A stretch of 41,492 bases of DNA from Treponema sp. (GTDB lineage: Bacteria; Spirochaetota; Spirochaetia; Treponematales; Treponemataceae), in assembly GCA_017395545.1 (NCBI GenBank), contig JAFPUF010000081.1, positions 1 to 41,492 on the forward strand. Reading direction: 5' to 3'. Shown here piece after piece: positions 1 to 8,725 of the stretch. The notes below the pieces were generated by a model. That model searched no databases, was not told where the DNA came from, and saw only the letters and a program-made list of their open reading frames with translations. Every line of letters starts with the position of its first letter. Position 1 is the stretch's first letter. The position numbers and the translations under genes were made by a program.

Positions 1-2361
1 AATGAAAGGAGCCGCAACCATTGAGAATGATTTGAGCGCGTAGTAAAGCGACTCATATGCTTCTGCCTTGTCGCTGTCGTTCTCGCTCTTCCAGAATCGG
101 CGTCGAGAGCGGCGGATGTACCAGTTATTGAGCTGGTCGATGAAGTTGATAAGAGGATCGATTGCAGAGCTAAGGTCGTAGTCATCCAAAGCGGCCGTTA
201 CATCCTTAATCATCTTCTGTGTGATAGAGACAATCCATGCATCCAGAGGATTTGACGGCTTAAGGCCCTCGAAAACGCTGCCTTTGGCTGTATAATTGTC
301 GATATTTGCGTAAGTTACGAAGAAACTGTATCCGCTCCAGAGAGGAATGAGGATATTTTTGAGGACTTCACGGACTCCGTTGTCGCTGTAGCGAAGATCA
401 TCTGCCTTAACTACGGCTGAGTGAGTAAGGAAGAGACGGAGAGCGTCTGCACCAAACTGATTGATTGCCTCAACAGGGTCAGTGTAGTTTCGGAGAGATT
501 TTGACATCTTTCGTCCGTCTTCTGCGAGAACAAGACCGTTTACGATACAGTTCTTGAAGGCTGGAGCGTCAAAAAGCTCAGCGGCAAGAATTGTAAGAGT
601 GTAGAACCAGCCTCGTGTCTGATCCAGGCCCTCAGAGATGAAGTCAGCAGGGAAATGTTTTTCAAAATATTCTTTATTCTCAAACGGATAGTGCTGCTGT
701 GCATAAGGCATAGAACCAGACTCAAACCAGCAGTCAAAGACCTCCGGGATTCGGTGCATTGTTCCGCCGCACTTACATTTGATTGTTACTTTATCAACGA
801 ACTGCTTGTGAAGGTCGTTCAAGTCAACGCCACTCTTTTCTTTGAGCTCGGCACGGCTTCCGATACAGATTTTCTCGCCACAGTCGTCGCACCTCCAGAT
901 TGGAATCGGGTTTCCCCAGTAGCGGTTACGGCTGATTGCCCAATCACGGCTTCCTGCGAGCCATTTTCCGAAGCGGCCTTCCTTGATGTGGGCTGGCTGC
1001 CATTTAATCTGGCTGTTTGCTTTGAGCAGGCGGTCGTGCTGGTCGGCAACCTTTACGAACCAAGAGCCGATTCCCCGGTAAATGAGTGGAGAACCACATC
1101 GCCAGCAGTGCGGGTACTGGTGGTTGACAGTCTCCCGTTTGACGAGTTTGCCCTCTTTTTTGAGGCGGTCCATGATGTCCTTGTCGGCATCTTTTACGAA
1201 AACACCGGCATAGTCAGTAACTTCTTTTGTGAAGCGACATTCAGCGTCGATTGGCTCAACGAAAGGAACTCCAGAACCTGCGAAAACCTTAGAGTCGTCT
1301 TCACCAAAGGCCGGAGCGATATGTACGATACCGGTACCGTCTTCAGTTGATACATAATCTGCGTTCATGAGGCGGAAAGCGCCCTTCTCGCACTTCTGGC
1401 CGCTCTGTTTTTCACACTCGGCAGCATCTTTGAGAGAAGCGAAATACGGGAAAAGAGGCTCGTATTCAGCGCCCAGGAATTCTGCTCCCTTATGGCGGTA
1501 AATAATCTCGTAATCTTCGGCATTCTTGTAATAAGAAGCAAGACGGCTTTCAGCGAGGATGTAATAGTCACCGCTTGATTTATCGAGAATCTTTACATAG
1601 TCAATCTCAGGTCCCATACAAAGACCGAGGTTTGAGGGCAAAGTCCATGGAGTTGTTGTCCATGCAAGGAAATATGTTTTTCCGTTGGTCATGTCATCGT
1701 CTTTAAATGCGATTGGCGCTTTTGTGACCTTGAAACGGATTGTGATTGCAGGATCCTGCTTTTCTTTGTATCCCTGAGCAAGCTCGTGAGTTGAAAGGAC
1801 TGTTGCACAGCGAGGGCAGTATGGAAGGATGTATTTTCCCTCATAAATAAGTCCCTTGTCCCACAAAGACTTGGCAACCCACCAGATTGTCTCCATGAAG
1901 TCAGGGTTCATGGTTTTGTAGTCGTTGTCGAAATCGACCCAGCGGCCCATTCGTGTGATGGTTTTTCGCCATTCACCAGTGTATTTGAGGACTGAAGCAC
2001 GACACTTATCGTTGAAATTTGCGACACCGTATTCTTCAATCTCGTGCTTAGAGTTGATTCCAAGCTCTTTTTCGATAAGGTTCTCAACAGGCAGACCATG
2101 GCAGTCCCAGCCGAAACGACGCTCGACCTTTTTGCCTTTCATTGTCTGGTAACGCGGAATAATGTCTTTAATTGTAGATGGAATGAAATGACCGAAGTGT
2201 GGAAGACCCGTAGCAAACGGTGGTCCGTCAAAGAAAATGAATTCCTCACAGCCTTCTCGCTGTGAAACCGACTTTTTGAAAGTGTCGTTCTTCTTCCAGA
2301 ACTCTAAAACTTCTTCTTCCTGCTTTGGAAAATCTACCTTAGCATCAACTGACTTATACAC
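1..2361 (-). CDS. ileS: Isoleucyl-tRNA synthetase, type 2 (3' end cut by window edge)
   Basis: Charges tRNA-Ile with isoleucine in the cytoplasm. The visible 787 codons hold the class I motifs: the HIGH-box equivalent GLPHFGH near residues 52-58 and KMSKS encoded at 496-510, plus the editing domain between them with [11 protein letters not shown]. The block [14 protein letters not shown] followed by [13 protein letters not shown] is the eukaryote-like (type 2) form rather than the DGPPYANG form of common bacterial enzymes; in this family type 2 enzymes are typically less sensitive to mupirocin. The start chosen is GTG at 2361, preceded by GAGGA, because translation from there matches the usual IleRS N-terminus ([17 protein letters not shown]). 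The missing C-terminus lies outside the window, so this is truncation by the edge, not a pseudogene. Confidence 0.96.
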   Translation of the reverse strand, partial: MYKSVDAKVDFPKQEEEVLEFWKKNDTFKKSVSQREGCEEFIFFDGPPFATGLPHFGHFIPSTIKDIIPRYQTMKGKKVERRFGWDCHGLPVENLIEKELGINSKHEIEEYGVANFNDKCRASVLKYTGEWRKTITRMGRWVDFDNDYKTMNPDFMETIWWVAKSLWDKGLIYEGKYILPYCPRCATVLSTHELAQGYKEKQDPAITIRFKVTKAPIAFKDDDMTNGKTYFLAWTTTPWTLPSNLGLCMGPEIDYVKILDKSSGDYYILAESRLASYYKNAEDYEIIYRHKGAEFLGAEYEPLFPYFASLKDAAECEKQSGQKCEKGAFRLMNADYVSTEDGTGIVHIAPAFGEDDSKVFAGSGVPFVEPIDAECRFTKEVTDYAGVFVKDADKDIMDRLKKEGKLVKRETVNHQYPHCWRCGSPLIYRGIGSWFVKVADQHDRLLKANSQIKWQPAHIKEGRFGKWLAGSRDWAISRNRYWGNPIPIWRCDDCGEKICIGSRAELKEKSGVDLNDLHKQFVDKVTIKCKCGGTMHRIPEVFDCWFESGSMPYAQQHYPFENKEYFEKHFPADFISEGLDQTRGWFYTLTILAAELFDAPAFKNCIVNGLVLAEDGRKMSKSLRNYTDPVEAINQFGADALRLFLTHSAVVKADDLRYSDNGVREVLKNILIPLWSGYSFFVTYANIDNYTAKGSVFEGLKPSNPLDAWIVSITQKMIKDVTAALDDYDLSSAIDPLINFIDQLNNWYIRRSRRRFWKSENDSDKAEAYESLYYALKSFSMVAAPFI

Positions 2362-2396
2362 AATATTCCTCGTGAAAGTTAAGATTTTTGGGGAAT

Positions 2397-2425
2397 ATTA
2401 TATTGAATTTCTAAGAAAATTGAAA
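2397..2425 (-). promoter_or_regulatory. Candidate ileS promoter
   Basis: Reading the minus strand, TTTCAA (2425-2420), a 17-base spacer and TATAAT (2402-2397) precede a leader of about 30 bases and the GAGGA site of ileS. No T-box-like structure is evident in so short a leader. Confidence 0.5.
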
Positions 2426-2688
2426 GTGGAATGTGTATGTAAGTCAGGGATTCCGCATTATAACCACTAGACATAAGAATTCGTGACAAGAATAGTATTT
2501 AAAATTGTCAGGAAAAACAACTCTGCTCAAAAAAAACGAAAAATGTCTGCTTTACGCTTTGCAAAATCTATAATGCGTTTGCCATGCTGTCGCGAGGATG
2601 ACGGAGTCATTGCGAATCTAATGGAGCGTGGAGGAACAGGCTTTCAGACTATGATTGAACTCTTAAAGGAAAAGTCCATCAACGCCCG
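2426..2688. other. Intergenic region without a convincing gene
   Basis: Together with the ileS promoter this makes a 327-base gap between the amino-acid transporter operon and ileS. An 83-codon open frame on the plus strand (2483-2734) has no recognisable motif, no clear ribosome binding site and runs into the 3' end of the opposite ATPase gene, so I do not call it. A small stem-loop (ATGAC, 2598-2602, and GTCAT, 2606-2610, around GGA) sits inside the mirrored context GCGAGG/TTGCG and could be a relic of a dispersed repeat. I see no T-tailed terminator for the transporter operon. Confidence 0.4.
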
Positions 2689-3438
2689 CTACTGGTTAAA
2701 TCTTTTCAGAAAGTCTCTGAGTCTGTCTGTCTGAGGGTTTGAGATTACAGACTTTGGCTCGCCCTGCTCTACTATAAATCCGTCCGCCATGAAGATTATT
2801 TTGTCGGAGATATCGCGCGCAAACGCCATTTCGTGAGTTACGACAATCATCGTCATCTTTTCGAGGGCAAGTTTTTTGATTACGGCTAAAATTTCCCCGG
2901 TAAGTTCAGGGTCAAGCGCGCTCGTCGGCTCGTCGAACAAAAGGACTTTCGGCTTTAAGGCAAGGCTTCGGGCGATTGAGACTCGCTGTTGCTGGCCGCC
3001 ACTCAATTCGCACGGATAAGCATTTTCTTTGTCAGAAAGACCGACATCAGCGAGCAACTTTCGTGCAATCTCAACTGCCTCATCCTTCGGAGTTTTCAAA
3101 ACATGAATCTGAGCGTCGGTTATGTTCTGCAGAACGCTCATATGCGGAAAAAGATTGAAATTCTGAAAAACAAAACCGAGGTTAAGCCCGGCTTTTCGAA
3201 GTTCATCTCTTTGGGCGTATTTTCCGTCCTCTACGATTGGACTTCCGCATACATAAATCGAGCCGTCATCAACACTTTCAAGCTGGGCGATACAACGGAG
3301 CATGGTAGACTTTCCGCTTCCGCTTGGTCCGATAATTCCAAGAATCTCCCCCTGCTCCACATCAAAAGAAATGTCTTTTAAAACCTGAACGCCGTCCGAG
3401 AAAGATTTTTTTATGTTCTTAACGCTGATGATTGCCAT
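2689..3438 (-). CDS. Polar amino-acid ABC transporter, ATP-binding protein
   Basis: The ATPase of an amino-acid importer, of the GlnQ/ArtP/HisP type, acting at the inner face of the cytoplasmic membrane. It has Walker A GPSGSGKST, Q-loop FVFQNFNLFPHMSV (a hallmark of the polar amino-acid family), signature LSGGQQQR, Walker B VLLFDEPTSALDPE and the switch histidine in VVTHEMAFARDI. Length 249 residues is normal. I start at ATG 3438 (MAIISVKNIKKSF); the frame stays open back to a TTG at 3480, but that would overlap the permease gene and add 14 residues foreign to the family. It begins 13 bases after the permease stop and is the last gene of the operon. Confidence 0.95.
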   Translation of the reverse strand: MAIISVKNIKKSFSDGVQVLKDISFDVEQGEILGIIGPSGSGKSTMLRCIAQLESVDDGSIYVCGSPIVEDGKYAQRDELRKAGLNLGFVFQNFNLFPHMSVLQNITDAQIHVLKTPKDEAVEIARKLLADVGLSDKENAYPCELSGGQQQRVSIARSLALKPKVLLFDEPTSALDPELTGEILAVIKKLALEKMTMIVVTHEMAFARDISDKIIFMADGFIVEQGEPKSVISNPQTDRLRDFLKRFNQ

Positions 3439-3451
3439 GCTGTGTCGATTC

Positions 3452-4087
3452 CTATTTATAATAATCCAGTTTCTTTTCAATCACGATGAAGCCCGATGAG
3501 ACCGCCCAGTTCATGATGAAATAGAAAGCACCTGCTATAAAAATCGGTGCAGTTGAGAAAAGACGGCTTGAGGTCGTCTGTGCGGTTCGGAATAGTTCTG
3601 CAACTCCCAGAACCGAGACCAAAGCTGTGTCCTTTACGAGAGTTATAACCTCGTTTCCCATTGCTGGAATGATTCGCTTGACTACCTGAGGAAGCACGAT
3701 TCTGAAGAAGGTCTGCATTCTGGTGTAGCCAAGGACTTTCGCAGCCTCATACTGTCCTTTCGGAATAGACTGAATGCCGCCACGGTAAATCTCTGCAAAA
3801 TAACATGCATAGTTCACGCTAAGGGCGATAATCGCCGCCACAAAACGGTCATAGGAAACCTTAAAAATGTAAGCCGGGCCAAAATAAACCGCAATCAGCT
3901 GCAAAATAAGCGGAGTTCCGCGAATCACAAGGAGAAAAGCGTTCACAAGGTAAGAAAGCGGCTTAAAACGGGACATTCTCCCCGCCACCAGAGGAAACCC
4001 CAGCGGCACGGAGAAAAGCAAAGTGAGAAAAAAAACTTCGATAGAAACCACCGAGGCCGAAAGCATTGGAAGAATTATTTTAGTCAC
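3452..4087 (-). CDS. Polar amino-acid ABC transporter, permease
   Basis: Membrane subunit of the His/Glu/Gln/Arg-type importer. The 211 residues give about five transmembrane helices, the typical RGTPLILQL motif near the start and the EAA-like loop EAAKVLGYTRMQTFFRIVLPQ that docks to the ATPase. The start is GTG at 4087, with GGGG about eight bases upstream; no ATG nearby extends the frame sensibly. The gap to the upstream binding-protein gene is 143 bases and is filled by a CACAGAT hairpin element (4105-4228), so the downstream half of the operon may be expressed differently from the binding protein. Confidence 0.94.
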   Translation of the reverse strand: MTKIILPMLSASVVSIEVFFLTLLFSVPLGFPLVAGRMSRFKPLSYLVNAFLLVIRGTPLILQLIAVYFGPAYIFKVSYDRFVAAIIALSVNYACYFAEIYRGGIQSIPKGQYEAAKVLGYTRMQTFFRIVLPQVVKRIIPAMGNEVITLVKDTALVSVLGVAELFRTAQTTSSRLFSTAPIFIAGAFYFIMNWAVSSGFIVIEKKLDYYK

Positions 4088-4104
4088 CGCTGTTTCCCCT
4101 TTTT

Positions 4105-4228
4105 ATCCACAGATCCACACAGATGAGCACAGATTATATAGTTCATTATTGTAAGTTCTTCGAAAAAAACAAATAATTTTCGTAACTGAAAAATTCTAAT
4201 CTGTGGAAATCTGTGCTAATCTGTGGAT
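4105..4228. repeat. CACAGAT hairpin element, copy 1
   Basis: Two inverted 32-base arms (4105-4136 and 4197-4228) match at 26 of 32 positions and are separated by 60 AT-rich bases. Each arm is itself three tandem 10-base units of the form NNNCACAGAT. The right arm ends two bases from the stop codon of the binding-protein gene and the left arm begins 17 bases before the permease start, so the element exactly fills the intercistronic gap. A second copy with the same design lies at 34414-34480. Confidence 0.85.
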
Positions 4229-4230
4229 TT

Positions 4231-5004
4231 TTATTTTCCAATAATTGAAATATCTGAACCGAACCACTTTTCGCTGATTTTTGCTACTGTGCCGTCGGCT
4301 GCCATTTCTTCGAGTGTTTTCTGAACTTTGTCTCGCAATTCAGTGTTGTCTTTTTTGAATGCGATACCATACTGCTCTGGAGCAAGAGTTTCAGAAAGGA
4401 TTACGAAAGGCTTTCCTGTAACTTTGAGGCTGTATTCAGCGACAACGCTGTCCATTGCAACACCGTCAAGACCGCCGATTTCGAGGTCATTCAAAGCCAT
4501 GATATTGTCGTTGAAGTCAACGATTGATTTGAGGCTTGCCTTGAATTCCGGTTTTTCATCGATTGCGTCAGCGGCTGAGCTTCCTGCCTGAACGCCGAGG
4601 ATTTTTCCGCTCAAGTCAGCGAGTGATTTGATTCCGCTGTCGGCACGGACGATTACTGCCTGAGAGTTGTTGAGATATGCCTTTGTGAAAGCAAGAGCTT
4701 CAAGTCGCTCTGGTGTGATTGACAGACCGTTCCAGATACAGTCGATTTTGCCAGTGTTAAGTTCCTGCTCTTTTGCAGACCAAGAGATTGGCTGAGCACG
4801 GAATTTGAGTCCGAGACGGTTTGCGACTTCTTTTGCAAGGTCGATGTCATAGCCCACGATTTCGTTGTTGTCGTCACGGAATCCCATAGGCGGGAAAGAG
4901 TCATCAAGACCAAGAACGAATTCGTTCGCAGCTTTCGAACAAGAAGCCATTCCGAATACCATGAGGGCAGCCAAAGCCCCTGCCAAAACTTTTGTAATTT
5001 TCAT
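4231..5004 (-). CDS. Amino-acid-binding lipoprotein of the ABC importer (SBP family 3)
   Basis: Captures an amino acid outside the cytoplasmic membrane and delivers it to the permease. The precursor of 257 residues starts at ATG 5004 after AAGGGG with seven-base spacing; the frame continues upstream, but that part overlaps the chemoreceptor gene and has no signal. Signal peptide MKITKVLAGALAALMVFGMA leads to lipobox cysteine 22. The mature part has the SBP_bac_3 pattern: LDDSFPPMGFRDDNNEIVGYD, IDCIWNGLSITPER, then GKILGVQAGSSAADAI. Ligand cannot be fixed from sequence; the neighbouring argH gives a weak hint toward arginine, ornithine or a related amino acid. It begins 19 bases after the chemoreceptor stop. 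Confidence 0.94.
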   Translation of the reverse strand: MKITKVLAGALAALMVFGMASCSKAANEFVLGLDDSFPPMGFRDDNNEIVGYDIDLAKEVANRLGLKFRAQPISWSAKEQELNTGKIDCIWNGLSITPERLEALAFTKAYLNNSQAVIVRADSGIKSLADLSGKILGVQAGSSAADAIDEKPEFKASLKSIVDFNDNIMALNDLEIGGLDGVAMDSVVAEYSLKVTGKPFVILSETLAPEQYGIAFKKDNTELRDKVQKTLEEMAADGTVAKISEKWFGSDISIIGK

Positions 5005-5023
5005 AAAATACCCCTTATATTTG

Positions 5024-7105
5024 TTAATTTTCAAATCTGTCGATTTGTTTGCCAATCTCAATGATTGATTTTTCCATAATTTCTGAAATTTCTGTAAGAG
5101 CCGTGCCCGTCGTTGAAATTTTGTCGGCGCTGGCATTCATTTCACCCATGCCATTTTGCATTGCAGAAGTCTCCTTCTGCAAGGTCGCAAGCTCATCCAT
5201 AATCGTGCGGCTTCCGGCCGTCATTTCCTGACTTGCCTTCTGAACGCTGTGAGTGCTGTCATTCATCTCGCTCAAAGACTGGGTAATCTGAACAGAGCCT
5301 TCCTGCTGCTCACCCATAGCCGCCTTAATCTGCTGAACAAGATTGTCAGTTTCGTTAATTTCAGAAGCCAGATGAGTGTAGCCCTGAACGCCCTTTTGAG
5401 TCGCTTTTACTACAGTCTCAATTGTATTCTGAATATTTTTCAGCTGCTCACCGATTGTCTTACTTTGAGAAGATGAGGTTTCTGAAAGCTTACGGATTTC
5501 ATCAGCGACAACAGCAAAGCCTTTTCCAGCCTCGCCGGCATGAGCCGCCTCAATCGCCGCATTCATAGCAAGAAGATTTGTCTGCTCTGCAATAGAAGCA
5601 ATTACCGTGTTGGCCTCGCTCAAAAGTTTTGACTGATTTTCAATTTCTGAAATCTGATTCTGCAATTCATTCTGGGTTTTGGCTCCTTCATCAGCATCGT
5701 GAGCAAGCCGTGTGAAGGAAAGTGCCATCTGGTCGACATGACGATTTACCTCGCCGATATTTCCAATCATCTCTTCTACGGCAGAAGATGCTCCCTGAAC
5801 AGATTGAGCCTGATTCTGGACAAGCCCTTCGAGAGAGGTGATATTTTTTAGAATCTTGTTTACGCTTGAAGAGGTCTGCTCTACGCTTGAATTCTGAGAA
5901 ACAAGATTTCCTTCCATTTCCTTTGTGCTTGAGATAATCTGAGAAATTGCCGCCTGAGTATCAAGAGTTCCGTTTTTAAGCTCATCTCCCGCTCTTCCAA
6001 GTGAAGTACGAGACTGCTTCATGCTCTCTACGATGTCGTGCAGGCTTTCTGATAAATCGTTAAAGCCTTTTGCAAGCAGGGACGCTTCTTTCGTAAAATA
6101 ATCAGGATATTTTTTAGAAAAATCACCCTTCGCGATATAGGCACAGCCCGCCGCCATGTAATTGAAACATTTTGAAACCTTCTTTGAAAGGAAAATGTCA
6201 ATGACAAGCATGAATAAAATAATAAATAAAAGTGCCACAGTTACATAAGAAACAAGCTGCATTTGCTCAGCGGCAAAATCGGAAACAGGACCATCCGCAA
6301 CTATAAACCAGTCCGTGCCCTCGATTTTGCGAACGCCATAATAAGAGCTTCCTTCGATGAACACTTTTTTCTGTCCGTCAAAATATGCAGTTTTTGTGAA
6401 GGATTTTATATCTGCTGTGTCAAAATAATTTTTACTCATAATCGCAGAAGAATCCTTATTTGTAAGATAAAGGCCATCTTTTGTTACGATATGGATTTTG
6501 CTATTTTCTGAAAGAGTGATGTTTTTTACAGCCTCCGTCAATTCGTCCAGAACGATATCAAAGGCCGAAACTCCGAGCAGATTTCCCCTGTCATCAAGAA
6601 CATTGTAGCTGATTGTGACGATAAGCTTTCCCGTGTTCACATCATTGAATGGCTCTGTATAACAAAGCTTGTTTCTGTTGTTAACCGCATTTTTGTGCCA
6701 GAGACGGCTTTGCATGTCAAAATCACCGGGTGCCTCCCAGCCAGAATGAGAAATAAGGGTTCCGCCGTCCCAAATCTGCTCGGCAGTCGCATAGTAAAGG
6801 AGAGTTTCCTGAGGCAAGCCCTTTCCAAGACTCTGAATCACTGTCTTCATCTGCTCACGGTCTTCAAGAACAGGAATAACCTTTGACAGGTTGATTACCA
6901 TATCATTATATTCACCCAAAATACAGGAAACCTCTTCGTTCAAGGTTTCCATAGTCTGGCTTACAGCACCGGTAGTAGACTTCCTTACATTGTGCATAAT
7001 TACAAGCGTGTAAGAAATGCTTAAAAACAGTGCTACGACCAAAATGGAGCCTATAGTACCAATTAAAAGTTCCGTCATTAACGACATGTGTTTTCGTATT
7101 TTCAT
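5024..7105 (-). CDS. Methyl-accepting chemotaxis protein with dCache-type sensor
   Basis: A transmembrane chemoreceptor of 693 residues feeding the CheA/CheW pathway. Helix 1 is near residues 12-34, a periplasmic sensor of about 250 residues follows, helix 2 is near 285-305, then a HAMP-like linker and the long signalling coiled coil with tip [20 protein letters not shown]. The sensor holds R134-x-W136-H137, Y149 and D183, spaced much like the amino-acid-binding dCache motif (which normally has R-x-W-Y), so an amino-acid ligand is plausible. Start is ATG 7105 behind GGGAG; an in-frame GTG eight codons upstream would swallow that ribosome binding site. The gene lies between argH (42-base gap) and the binding-protein gene. 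Confidence 0.95.
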   Translation of the reverse strand: MKIRKHMSLMTELLIGTIGSILVVALFLSISYTLVIMHNVRKSTTGAVSQTMETLNEEVSCILGEYNDMVINLSKVIPVLEDREQMKTVIQSLGKGLPQETLLYYATAEQIWDGGTLISHSGWEAPGDFDMQSRLWHKNAVNNRNKLCYTEPFNDVNTGKLIVTISYNVLDDRGNLLGVSAFDIVLDELTEAVKNITLSENSKIHIVTKDGLYLTNKDSSAIMSKNYFDTADIKSFTKTAYFDGQKKVFIEGSSYYGVRKIEGTDWFIVADGPVSDFAAEQMQLVSYVTVALLFIILFMLVIDIFLSKKVSKCFNYMAAGCAYIAKGDFSKKYPDYFTKEASLLAKGFNDLSESLHDIVESMKQSRTSLGRAGDELKNGTLDTQAAISQIISSTKEMEGNLVSQNSSVEQTSSSVNKILKNITSLEGLVQNQAQSVQGASSAVEEMIGNIGEVNRHVDQMALSFTRLAHDADEGAKTQNELQNQISEIENQSKLLSEANTVIASIAEQTNLLAMNAAIEAAHAGEAGKGFAVVADEIRKLSETSSSQSKTIGEQLKNIQNTIETVVKATQKGVQGYTHLASEINETDNLVQQIKAAMGEQQEGSVQITQSLSEMNDSTHSVQKASQEMTAGSRTIMDELATLQKETSAMQNGMGEMNASADKISTTGTALTEISEIMEKSIIEIGKQIDRFEN

Positions 7106-7147
7106 ATAAAATCTCCCGCTTATTGCCACATTAAAATGACAGTTATT

Positions 7148-8563
7148 TTACTTTGCAAAATTTCTTAGAACTTCAATTTGCTTATCGATGGCTCCGGGTC
7201 CACCTGTTGTTTTTCTTCCTTCCATACACGCTTTTGGCGTAATGAAATCAAAAATATCTTCTTCAAAAAGCTCTGATATTTTTTTCATATCCGAAAGCTT
7301 AAGCTCTTCGATTGCAGAAAGTCCCGAATCTATGGCAAGACGAACGCATTTTGCGCTGACTCCATGAGCCAGGCGGAAGGGAAGCCCTTTCCTTACAAGA
7401 TAATCTGCGACATCGGTAGCGTTTGCAAATCCTCCGAAGCAGCTTTCTTTCATTTTTGGAAGATTCCACTCTGCAGATTTTATCATCGCCTCAAAAACTA
7501 TTACATTGCCTAAAACCGTGTCCAAGGCCTCAAAAAGAGGAGCCTTGTCTTCCTGCATGTCACGGTCGTAAGCGAGGGGCAGCCCCTTCATCATAACCAG
7601 AAGATTGATTAAGTCTCCGTAAACCTTGCCTGTTCTTCCACGAATAAGCTCTGCGAAGTCAGGATTCTTCTTTTGCGGCATGATTGAAGAGCCTGTAGAC
7701 CATTTTTCGCTCAAATTGATAAAGCCGAATTCAGTTGTAGACCACAAAACGACTTCCTCGCACATTCGGCTTAAATGCTGCTGTAAAATCGCAAAATCAG
7801 AAGTAAACTCAATGCAGTAGTCACGGTCTGAGACAGAATCCAAAGAATTGTAAGTCGCTCCCTCAAAACCAAGTTCCTTAGCGACAAATTCACGGTCGAG
7901 AGGCAAGGTTGAGCCCATAAGAGCACCGCTTCCCAAAGGAGAGAGAGCGACACGCTTTAATGAATCGGAAAGACGCTCCAGGTCACGAGCGAGCATGAAG
8001 CCCCATGCGCACAAATGCTGGGCAAGACTTCCCGGCTGGGCGTGCTGCATGTGAGTATAGCCTGTCAAAAGTGAGTTTTTGTGCTTTTCTGCAATGTCGG
8101 TCAGAGTTTTTATAAGAGCTTTGACTGCGTTTTGTAAATCTGGAATTACACGGCGAAGATAAAGCCGCTCATCGAGGGCAATCTGGTCGTTTCGGCTTCG
8201 GCCTGTGTGAAGTTTTCTGCCAGGGTCTCCGATTCGGTCAGTCAAAGTGGCCTCGACAAAAGAATGAATGTCCTCGGCTGAATAATCGATTGAAAGAGCG
8301 CCAGACTCTAAATCATTTTCTATAGAAGAAAGACCATCCTGAATCGCCTTGTTCTCCTCGGCTGAAATAATTCCCTGCTTACAAAGCATTGCGGCATGAG
8401 CCTTTGAGACGTGAATATCGTCCAGAGCCATGCGCTCATCAACATGAATCGAAGTCTCAAACTCAACTGCGGCGGCATCCGGGCCTTCTTGAAACCGGCC
8501 GTGCCAGAGAGCCGCGTGATTGTTATCGGTAATTGTTCCGTGAGGAGTGTTTTTTGTTTCCAT
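7148..8563 (-). CDS. argH: Argininosuccinate lyase
   Basis: Splits argininosuccinate into arginine and fumarate, the last step of arginine synthesis. The 471 residues carry the fumarase/aspartase superfamily signature GSSIMPQKKNPDFAEL, the TGRSRNDQIALD block and TGYTHMQHAQPGSLAQH, all diagnostic of ArgH, and the length is normal. The first 18 or so residues before ALWHGRF are longer than usual. A sigma70-type promoter with its -10 box eight bases before the ATG and no ribosome binding site suggests a leaderless message. argG is not in the window. The regulator argR is elsewhere at 39310. Confidence 0.97.
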   Translation of the reverse strand: METKNTPHGTITDNNHAALWHGRFQEGPDAAAVEFETSIHVDERMALDDIHVSKAHAAMLCKQGIISAEENKAIQDGLSSIENDLESGALSIDYSAEDIHSFVEATLTDRIGDPGRKLHTGRSRNDQIALDERLYLRRVIPDLQNAVKALIKTLTDIAEKHKNSLLTGYTHMQHAQPGSLAQHLCAWGFMLARDLERLSDSLKRVALSPLGSGALMGSTLPLDREFVAKELGFEGATYNSLDSVSDRDYCIEFTSDFAILQQHLSRMCEEVVLWSTTEFGFINLSEKWSTGSSIMPQKKNPDFAELIRGRTGKVYGDLINLLVMMKGLPLAYDRDMQEDKAPLFEALDTVLGNVIVFEAMIKSAEWNLPKMKESCFGGFANATDVADYLVRKGLPFRLAHGVSAKCVRLAIDSGLSAIEELKLSDMKKISELFEEDIFDFITPKACMEGRKTTGGPGAIDKQIEVLRNFAK

Positions 8564-8571
8564 ACATAGTA

Positions 8572-8600
8572 ATTATAGCGAAAAGCAATTTTTTTATAAA
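8572..8600 (-). promoter_or_regulatory. argH promoter, -10 next to the start codon
   Basis: TTTATA (8600-8595), 17 bases, TATAAT (8577-8572), then eight bases to the ATG at 8563. Standard spacing puts the transcription start about two bases before the ATG. There is no purine-rich site between them. Confidence 0.6.
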
Positions 8601-8666
8601 CTACAGATTAAACATTTTCTGTCCGTAAATTGCAAAATCCGTTATTTTACCTAAGGCGGGCCGGAC

Positions 8667-8700
8667 AAAAAAAAGGCTGTCCGTTTATCTTTGGACAGCC
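8667..8700 (-). terminator. Intrinsic terminator of the mgl operon
   Basis: On the minus strand GGCTGTCC (8700-8693) and its perfect complement (8682-8675) form an eight-pair stem with a ten-base loop, followed directly by eight T (8674-8667). It lies 25 bases after the mglC stop codon. Confidence 0.92.
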
Positions 8701-8725
8701 CGTGTATATCTCTAAAAGATATTTT

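Noticed and set aside
655..1350. Plus-strand open frame of 231 codons
   Set aside because: Antisense to ileS, with no ribosome binding site or domain; it exists because of the codon usage of the real gene.
2483..2734. 83-codon open frame after ileS
   Set aside because: No family resemblance, no ribosome binding site, overlaps the ATPase gene end.
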